This document shows positions 58,648 through 64,000 of a DNA stretch of 64,000 nucleotides, in pieces. The notes beneath the pieces are model-generated. The model was not told where the DNA came from, searched no databases, and worked only from the letters and a program-made list of their open reading frames with translations. This DNA is from Gemmatimonadaceae bacterium. Lineage in GTDB: Bacteria > Gemmatimonadota > Gemmatimonadetes > Gemmatimonadales > Gemmatimonadaceae. The position numbers and the translations under genes were made by a program. The stretch is from contig DATLUQ010000015.1 of assembly GCA_035533015.1 (NCBI GenBank), positions 1 to 64,000 on the forward strand, written 5' to 3'. Numbering within the stretch: the first letter of the stretch is position 1; each line of letters begins with the position of its first letter.

Positions 58648-59067
58648 TTACAGCAGCACCTGACCTATGAGCGCCGCCACATCAAGTACAATGACGACTG
58701 TCCCGTCCAGATGTCCCAGCCCCCGCACCACCTCGTCGGCCCGTTCATCCGGCACCGGATCCACTTGCAGCGGGGTCACGTCCATCACGTCGCCCACCAC
58801 CAGTCCCAGCCGCCGCCCGTTGATCTCGACGATGATCATCGACCCGTCCGCCGTCGCCGCGGCAGCGGCCGCCAGCCTCACCCCGAGATCCACCACCGTG
58901 ATGATGGTTCCCCGCACGTTCACCAGGCCGTTGACGTACGGCTGGGCGCCCGGCAGTCGGGTGGCCGGCCGGAACGGGACGATCTCGCGCACCGCGGCGA
59001 TATCACAGCCGTATACCGTCGATCCGACGCGAAAAAGCAGCGCCCGCAACTCCTGAGACTCAGCCAT
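58648..59067 (-). CDS. cheW: CheW-type coupling protein (third copy)
   Basis: The product has 139 residues from MAESQELRALLFRVGSTVYG, a minimal CheW domain: VYGCDIAAVREIVPFRPATR, VNGLVNVRGTIITVVDLGVR (conserved Arg-Gly in the interface) and GLVVGDVMDVTPLQVDPVP. It starts inside the end of rluD (eight-base overlap). It is the copy closest to cheA and probably the main kinase partner, with the other two being specialised. The open frame extending upstream is antisense-like noise. Confidence 0.93.
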   Translation of the reverse strand: MAESQELRALLFRVGSTVYGCDIAAVREIVPFRPATRLPGAQPYVNGLVNVRGTIITVVDLGVRLAAAAAATADGSMIIVEINGRRLGLVVGDVMDVTPLQVDPVPDERADEVVRGLGHLDGTVVIVLDVAALIGQVLL

Positions 59068-60055
59068 CGACCCGGTAGAAGCCAAAGTAATCCAAGGGAT
59101 CGGCATCGCCGAACGCAACGTCTTCGCCGGCCACGGCGGCGAGCGCCGCGCGCAAGTCGGCGGGCAGCGCCGAATGGAGTTCGATCCGCTCCCCGGTGAC
59201 CGGGTGCCGGAAGACCAACCAGGCGGCATGCAGAAAATGTCGCTTCGGCGGGAGCGAGACCAGACGCCGGGCGCCGCCACCGCCGTAGGTGTCGTCGCCC
59301 ACCACGGGGTGCCCGATCGACGCCAGGTGTACGCGAATCTGGTGGGTGCGGCCCGTGGACAGATGCGCTCGCAGCAGGTCGACGGCGCTGAATCGCGCCA
59401 GGCGGTGGAAGACCGTCTTGGCGGCGCGCCCCGTGGCAACGACCGCCATTCGTTTCCGGTCCCGCGGGTCGCGGCCCAGCGGACGGTCCACCGTCACTTC
59501 GTCGCCCGCCAGGTGCCCCCAGCAGAGCACGGCGTATCGACGCACGATCTCCCGGCGCGCCAGCGCGGCCCCCAGCATGCGGTGCGCCCGATCGGTCTTG
59601 GCCACGAGCAGCAGCCCCGAGGTCTCCTTGTCCAACCGGTGCACGATGCCCGCGCGGTCCTCGGTTTCGCCCCCGCCCTCGGTCAGTGCGCCGCCGCGTC
59701 CTTTGAGCGCGTTCACCAGCGTGCCGCTCCAGTTGCCGGGCGCGGGGTGCACGACCATGCCCGCCGGCTTGTCGATCACGAGCACGTCGTCGTCCTCGTA
59801 CGCCACCGACAGCGGGATCGACTCGGCGATCACCTCACGGGCCGGCGGCGGCGGCACGCTCACTTCCACCATCATTCCCGGTCCGGCCCGGAAGCTGGCC
59901 TTCTCACGGGCGCCGTTCACCAGCACCCGCCCCTCGGCGATCAGCGTGGCCGCGTGGTTGCGCGAGAGGTCGAGGCGCGTCGCCACCAGCACGTCGAGCC
60001 GCGGTGCGTCATCCGGCGCCGCGAACCGCTCCAGGCGCGGCGCCCGCTCACTCAC
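59060..60055 (-). CDS. rluD: Ribosomal large subunit pseudouridine synthase (RluD-type)
   Basis: The product has 331 residues. An N-terminal S4 RNA-binding domain (about 17-80, LDVLVATRLDLSRNHAATLI) precedes the RluA-family catalytic core with IVHRLDKETSGLLLVAKT, whose Asp is the catalytic residue, and further on LSTGRTHQIRVHLASIGHPV and GDDTYGG. It isomerises uridines in 23S rRNA. RluD modifies helix 69 in E. coli; substrate here is inferred from domain layout. lspA directly precedes it in the operon, a common pairing, with an eight-base overlap. Confidence 0.94.
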   Translation of the reverse strand: MSERAPRLERFAAPDDAPRLDVLVATRLDLSRNHAATLIAEGRVLVNGAREKASFRAGPGMMVEVSVPPPPAREVIAESIPLSVAYEDDDVLVIDKPAGMVVHPAPGNWSGTLVNALKGRGGALTEGGGETEDRAGIVHRLDKETSGLLLVAKTDRAHRMLGAALARREIVRRYAVLCWGHLAGDEVTVDRPLGRDPRDRKRMAVVATGRAAKTVFHRLARFSAVDLLRAHLSTGRTHQIRVHLASIGHPVVGDDTYGGGGARRLVSLPPKRHFLHAAWLVFRHPVTGERIELHSALPADLRAALAAVAGEDVAFGDADPLDYFGFYRVDG

Positions 60056-60548
60056 GCGAGTGCAGCCGCTGGCGCTCCTCCAGCCAGAGCGCCACGGCGA
60101 GGAGGCAGGCGCCGATCGTCACCCCGGAGTCCGCGACGTTGAACGTCCAGAATCGAATCGTCCCCACTCCCAGATCGATGAAGTCCACCACCCCTCGCCC
60201 TGATTGCAGACGGTCCAGCAGATTCCCCGCCGCGCCACCCCAGACCAGGCCCAGTCCCAGGGTCTTGAGCCGCTCCCCCGGCCGGCTCTCCCGTTGGATG
60301 AGCCAGATCCAGACGAGCGCGCCGGCCGCGAACCCTCCGAATACGAGCCGCGAATAGCGGCCGAGCGACATGCTGAACGCCGCTCCCCGGTTGAAGGCCA
60401 GGGTGAGGCGGCCGTACGATCCGAGCACGTCGTGCGGCACGAACGGCGTCAGGTATCGCACGGCGAGCAGCTTGGTGATCACGTCGAGCACGACGATACA
60501 CCCGGCGGCGGTCCAGAACAGGCGGCCGTTGGACTGGGCGCGTGTCAT
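60048..60548 (-). CDS. lspA: Lipoprotein signal peptidase LspA, copy 1
   Basis: The product has 166 residues with four transmembrane helices. Family motifs are LDVITKLLAVRYL, LAFNRGAAFSM, GGAAGNLLDRLQSGRGVVDF and WTFNVADSGVTIG. The two catalytic aspartates (in NLLDR and FNVAD) are both retained. It removes the signal peptide ahead of the lipid-modified cysteine, as needed for the lipoproteins in this window. The preceding lspA copy starts 10 bases away; this copy overlaps rluD by eight bases. Confidence 0.94.
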   Translation of the reverse strand: MTRAQSNGRLFWTAAGCIVVLDVITKLLAVRYLTPFVPHDVLGSYGRLTLAFNRGAAFSMSLGRYSRLVFGGFAAGALVWIWLIQRESRPGERLKTLGLGLVWGGAAGNLLDRLQSGRGVVDFIDLGVGTIRFWTFNVADSGVTIGACLLAVALWLEERQRLHSRE

Positions 60549-60558
60549 CGAGGGCCGG

Positions 60559-61104
60559 TCAGGAGGGTTCGCCAGCGGGATGCTCGCCGATCGCCGGGGA
60601 CGGGGACGGAGCCGCCGCCGCGGCCGCGCGACGGTCCTCGGCCCACAGGACGATGGCGAGTAGCACCGCGCCGACCGTGACCGCCATGTCGGCCACGTTG
60701 AACGTCGGCCAGCGGGCGTTGCGAAGTCCGACGTCGATGAAGTCCACGACGCCCATTCCCGAACGGAGGCGATCGACGAGATTGCCGACCGCGCCACCGC
60801 ACACGAGGGCGAGCGCCAGGGTACGCGGCACGTTGCCCGGACGGGTGGTGGCGTACAGCCGGGACAGGATTGCCAGCGCGGCGACGATCAGCGCCATGAA
60901 GATCCAACGCGAGTAGGGCCCGAAGCTGATGCCGAACGCCGCCCCCGGATTGTACACCAGGGTGAGACGCACGGCATTGCCCAGCACCTCGTGCGGCAGC
61001 AGAGGCAACGGCAGGAAGCGCTGTGCCATCGCCTTGGTGACCGCGTCGGCCGCCGTCACCGCGACGAGCACCGGCCAGAACAACACGGCGTTATTTCTTG
61101 CCAT
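60559..61104 (-). CDS. lspA: Lipoprotein signal peptidase LspA, copy 2
   Basis: The product has 181 residues with the same four-helix layout and motifs as copy 1: ADAVTKAMAQRF, LVYNPGAAFGI, GGAVGNLVDRLRSGMGVVDF and PTFNVADMAVTVG. Both catalytic aspartates are retained, so both enzymes look active. The C-terminus has an Ala/Pro-rich tail (about 155-181) absent from copy 1. The ATG at 61104 was chosen; a GTG nine bases upstream is possible. It overlaps the DksA-type gene by 14 bases. Confidence 0.94.
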   Translation of the reverse strand: MARNNAVLFWPVLVAVTAADAVTKAMAQRFLPLPLLPHEVLGNAVRLTLVYNPGAAFGISFGPYSRWIFMALIVAALAILSRLYATTRPGNVPRTLALALVCGGAVGNLVDRLRSGMGVVDFIDVGLRNARWPTFNVADMAVTVGAVLLAIVLWAEDRRAAAAAAPSPSPAIGEHPAGEPS

Positions 61105-61504
61105 CTTCCTCACGCTGTTTGCACTCGATGCAGTAACGCGCGTGCGGCAGCGCGTCCAGCCGATCGAATCCGATCAGGTTGCCGCACGATTGGCAGAGCC
61201 CGTAGGTCTCGGGCGCCCGGTACAGGCGGCGCAGCGCTTCGTCGATGTGCCAGAGGAACCGCCCCTCCTGGCTCGCGAACAGGAATGCCTTCTCGCGCTC
61301 CATGGCGTCTGTGCCCTGGTCGGCCATGTGGAACGAATAGCTGCTCAACCCGCCGTCGGCGGATTGTGGCGTGGCGCCAAAGGCTTCGTCGTACTGCCCG
61401 AGTTCCTTGAGCACGCGCCGGCGCTCGTCGAGCAGCCGCTTCTCGAAGTGCTGCTGCTGCTTCTTCGACAATCCCTTCACCTTGTTCACGCCTTTGATGG
61501 CCAT
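61091..61504 (-). CDS. DksA/TraR-type C4 zinc-finger protein
   Basis: The product has 137 residues. Residues about 10-45 form a basic helical hairpin (LSKKQQQHFEKRLLDERRRV) as in the DksA coiled coil, and LRRLYRAPETYGLCQSCGNL with ARYCIECKQRE supplies the four-Cys finger. The pattern is that of the small DksA/YocK-like family that sits in front of lspA in many bacteria. DksA-type factors bind the RNA polymerase secondary channel with ppGpp, but in this subfamily the DxxDxA tip is not evident, so the target is uncertain. One base after ileS, overlapping lspA. Confidence 0.85.
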   Translation of the reverse strand: MAIKGVNKVKGLSKKQQQHFEKRLLDERRRVLKELGQYDEAFGATPQSADGGLSSYSFHMADQGTDAMEREKAFLFASQEGRFLWHIDEALRRLYRAPETYGLCQSCGNLIGFDRLDALPHARYCIECKQREEDGKK

Positions 61505-61505
61505 G

Positions 61506-64000
61506 CTACTCCGCCTTGTTTATGGCGATGCGCGCCGTGGCTCCATCGAGCTCCACGGCCTGCATCGTCGCCTGGTCATTCATTGCGGCGTCTTCGCGCC
61601 AGACGACACCCGTCGCCAGCACTTCGCCGCCAATCCACCCACCGTGGGTCTCCACGGCCTCCCGTACGGCGGGTTCGCCGCCGACATACAGCACGATCCG
61701 GTCGCTCACCGCAAGACCCGACTCCTTTCGCATCCGCTGCACCCGGCTGACCAGTTCCCGGGCCAGTCCTTCGAGCCGGAGTTCCGGTGTCACGAGCGGG
61801 TCGAGCGCCGCAAAGAACCCCGCTTCCTCCTGCACCACAAGCGCTCCCGACGCCCGTCGCACGATCGTGACGTCCTCGGCGTCGAGTTGGTGCGTCTCCC
61901 CACCCGCGTCCACGGTTACTGGATCGCCGCGCAGAAACCCGCGCAGTGCGTGGGCCGTCAGCGCCTGGACCGCCCGCGCGGCCAACGGGGTCTGCTTACC
62001 GAATTTCTTGCCCAGCGTGCGGAAGTTGGGTTTCGCCTCCAGCGTCACCAACGCGTCGCCGGTAGTCGCGAAGTCTACACGCTTGACGTTGAGTTCGTTG
62101 GCCAGCAGCTCGACCAGCGGCGCCAGCTCGGATTCCGGCACATCGGGCGCCACGCACACCATCCGGGACAGCGGGTAGCGCACCTTGACCCCGGCATCCT
62201 CGCGCGCCGCGCGGCCCAGCTTGGCCAGGGTGCGCACGGCGGCCATCGCCTGCTCGAGCGCCGGGTCACGGGGCGCCGCTTCGGCGCGCACGTACGGCGC
62301 CAGGTGCACCGACTCGCCGGTCAGTTCGCGATGCATCCAATCGCTGAGAAACGGCGCCAGCGGCGCCAGGAGCCGGCAGGTCGTCACCAGCACTTCGTAC
62401 AGTGTCGCGAACGCCGCCCGATTGTCGGCGGCGTCCACTTCGTAGAAACGGCCGCGGCTCAGTCGCACGTACCAGTTGGCCACGTCGTCGTCCACGAAGC
62501 GCATGAGCAGGCGCGCCGCCCCTGTGGCGTCGTACCGCTCGAGCGCTGCATCCACGTCCTGTTCCACAGTGGCCAGCCGCGACAGCATCCACCGGTCGAG
62601 CGGCGCCCGATCCGCCACCGGCGGATCGGCGGACGAGGGTGCCCACCCGAAATTCGCGTACTGCGCGAACATGCCGCTGTACACGTTCCGCAAGGTGAGC
62701 AGGAATCGGACCGCCTGTTCGCGAATCGCGCGCTCGTCGAACTTGCGCGGCACCGACACATCGGCCGACGCCACGAGGAACAACCGTACGGCGTCCACGC
62801 CATACTCGGCGATCACCGCCCACGGATCCACCACGTTGCCCTTGCTCTTCGACATCTTCTGGCCGTCGGCATCGAGCACGAGGTCGTTGACCACCACGTG
62901 CCCGTACGGCGCGGCGCCCGCCCCCACGCGGCGCGTGGCCACGCCGGCGTTGTTCGGCAGTGCGTCGCCCAACCCGGTCGCGATCGCGAGCAGCGAGTAG
63001 AACCAGCCACGCGTCTGGTCCACCCCTTCGGCGATGAAGTCCGCGGGGTACTGGTGTTCCAGCCGCTCTCGGCTGCCCGCGGTGTGCGGATAGCCCCACT
63101 GCGCGAACGACATCGAGCCCGAGTCGAACCAGGTATCGATCACTTCACTCACCCGTCGCATCGTGCCCGCGCAACCGCTCCGCGCGCACCCCCACGCGTA
63201 GCCGTCCACGTGCGGCTTGTGCGGATCGAAGTCAGCCGGTAGCGCGGCGCCGCCATGCTCCGCCAGATCGGCGAACCCGCCCACCACGTCGACGTGGGTC
63301 TCGTCGGCATCGCACACCCACACCGGCAGCGGCGTACCCCAGTAACGATCACGCGAGATCGCCCAGTCGATGTTGTTCTTGAGCCATTCCCCGAATCGTC
63401 CCTCACCCACCTCGGGCGGATGCCAATCCACGCGCGCGTTGCGGGCCAGCATCTGGTCGCGGTAGGCCGTGGTCTTCACGAACCACGAGGTGCGGGCGTA
63501 GTAGAGCAGCGGGGTGCCGCACCGCCAGCAGTGCGGATACGAGTGCGTGGTCTTGCCGGCCTTCCACAGCACGCCGCGGCGCTTCAACTCCTCGATGAGC
63601 AGCGGGTCGGCGGCCTTGACGAACATGCCACCCACGAGCGGCAAGTCGCTGGGGAACTCGCCCCGCGCGTCCACCGGCTGAAGGAACGCCAGTCCGTGCC
63701 GCTGCCCCGCGGCGTAGTCGTCCGCGCCGAACGCCGGCGACATGTGCACCACACCGGTGCCGTCTTCGGCCGACACGAACTCCTCGCCCACGATGATCTC
63801 GTGCTCTCCCGGGCCGTAGGACACCCAGTCGAAAGGCCGGCGGTAGCGCATGCCCGCCAGTTCGGCGCCGCGCAGTAGGCGCACCAGCTCCCAGCGTGAG
63901 GCGAAGTCCTCACCCAGCACGGCCTTCACCCGCGACTCGGCGAGGATCACGGTGCGCGCGTCCGCGCCCGTCTTGCGCACCAACTCGACGTAGCCCAGAT
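61506..64000 (-). CDS. ileS: Isoleucyl-tRNA synthetase, C-terminal part (cut by window edge)
   Basis: The frame is open for 831 codons to the right edge; the start and HIGH motif lie beyond it. Visible are the editing domain region (GTGVVHMSPAFGADDYAAGQ), the catalytic WFVKTTAYRD and PLPVWVCDADE segments, the KMSKSKGNVVDPW motif, and the anticodon-binding helical domain (DRWMLSRLATVEQDVDAALE). The C-terminus has NVKRVDFATTGDALVTLEAK and GKKFGKQTPLAARAVQALT, the DUF5915-type ending found in the eukaryote-like IleS2 class. The zinc-ribbon end of IleS1 is absent. IleS2 enzymes are known for mupirocin resistance; that property here is inferred. Confidence 0.93.
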   Translation of the reverse strand, partial: LGYVELVRKTGADARTVILAESRVKAVLGEDFASRWELVRLLRGAELAGMRYRRPFDWVSYGPGEHEIIVGEEFVSAEDGTGVVHMSPAFGADDYAAGQRHGLAFLQPVDARGEFPSDLPLVGGMFVKAADPLLIEELKRRGVLWKAGKTTHSYPHCWRCGTPLLYYARTSWFVKTTAYRDQMLARNARVDWHPPEVGEGRFGEWLKNNIDWAISRDRYWGTPLPVWVCDADETHVDVVGGFADLAEHGGAALPADFDPHKPHVDGYAWGCARSGCAGTMRRVSEVIDTWFDSGSMSFAQWGYPHTAGSRERLEHQYPADFIAEGVDQTRGWFYSLLAIATGLGDALPNNAGVATRRVGAGAAPYGHVVVNDLVLDADGQKMSKSKGNVVDPWAVIAEYGVDAVRLFLVASADVSVPRKFDERAIREQAVRFLLTLRNVYSGMFAQYANFGWAPSSADPPVADRAPLDRWMLSRLATVEQDVDAALERYDATGAARLLMRFVDDDVANWYVRLSRGRFYEVDAADNRAAFATLYEVLVTTCRLLAPLAPFLSDWMHRELTGESVHLAPYVRAEAAPRDPALEQAMAAVRTLAKLGRAAREDAGVKVRYPLSRMVCVAPDVPESELAPLVELLANELNVKRVDFATTGDALVTLEAKPNFRTLGKKFGKQTPLAARAVQALTAHALRGFLRGDPVTVDAGGETHQLDAEDVTIVRRASGALVVQEEAGFFAALDPLVTPELRLEGLARELVSRVQRMRKESGLAVSDRIVLYVGGEPAVREAVETHGGWIGGEVLATGVVWREDAAMNDQATMQAVELDGATARIAINKAE

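Noticed and set aside
1-64000. CRISPR arrays, insertion sequences, prophage or integron
   Set aside because: No regularly spaced repeats, transposase, integrase or phage structural genes were found on reading both strands.

Overview
The window is a GC-rich bacterial chromosome segment from a Gram-negative, diderm, meso-diaminopimelate-type organism. Visible support includes several lipoproteins with lipobox cysteines, a TolC-type outer-membrane protein, two LspA signal peptidases and a MurE with a DNPR motif. MglA/roadblock genes beside chemosensory genes, PATAN (DUF4388)-TPR proteins, an IleS2-type isoleucyl-tRNA synthetase and frequent GTG/TTG starts suggest a member of the Gemmatimonadota or a neighbouring phylum. 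That placement is inference from gene content; no marker gene was compared.

Layout. (1) 1-14.7 kb is a mixed accessory region: a cut PAP2-like secreted protein at the left edge, a tandem-cupredoxin lipoprotein, small membrane and lipoproteins, a three-gene sugar-type ABC importer (minus strand), a beta-propeller-like lipoprotein, a tripartite export locus (adaptor, MacB-like permease, TolC; plus strand, no ATPase gene), and an LIC_10091-like secreted protein. (2) 14.8-22.2 kb holds recG, ftsY, a VWA-like membrane protein, an M23 peptidase and ftsZ, all on the minus strand. (3) 22.6-37.7 kb continues the division and cell-wall (dcw) cluster on the minus strand in the order rsmH-ftsL-ftsI-murE-murF-mraY-murD-ftsW-murG-murC-ftsQ-ftsA. 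It is separated from ftsZ by an oppositely oriented ogt gene. mraZ, murB and ddl are not present. (4) 37.7-39.9 kb contains a strong hairpin terminator, a secreted TPR protein, tRNA-Val(UAC) and a 56-residue membrane protein with a good promoter. (5) 39.9-59.1 kb is the most unusual block. It is a nearly gap-free minus-strand array that mixes chemosensory genes (cheY, cheA, cheC, cheW x3, cheR, cheD, cheB) with an MglA-type GTPase, three roadblock proteins, two PATAN-TPR proteins, an 899-residue TPR protein, an ExeA-like ATPase and a protein with two fused DnaA-like ATPase domains but no DNA-binding domain. (6) 59.1-64 kb has rluD, two adjacent lspA genes, a DksA-type zinc-finger gene and ileS, which runs off the right edge.

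How the genes work together. The dcw block supplies precursor synthesis (MurC-G, MraY), the septal synthase pair (FtsW/FtsI) and the divisome (FtsZ/A/Q/L). In block 5 the Che genes form a complete kinase/adaptation pathway apart from a chemoreceptor, and MglA plus roadblock proteins are the usual polarity switch of gliding or twitching bacteria. Their interleaving suggests that the sensory output controls MglA-dependent polarity or surface motility. The tandem DnaA-like ATPase and the ExeA-like ATPase are the parts least explained by known systems. From ileS to 39.9 kb most junctions are short overlaps or 1-4 nt gaps, so much of this 24 kb may be co-transcribed; the one clear break is the 147 nt gap before cheY.
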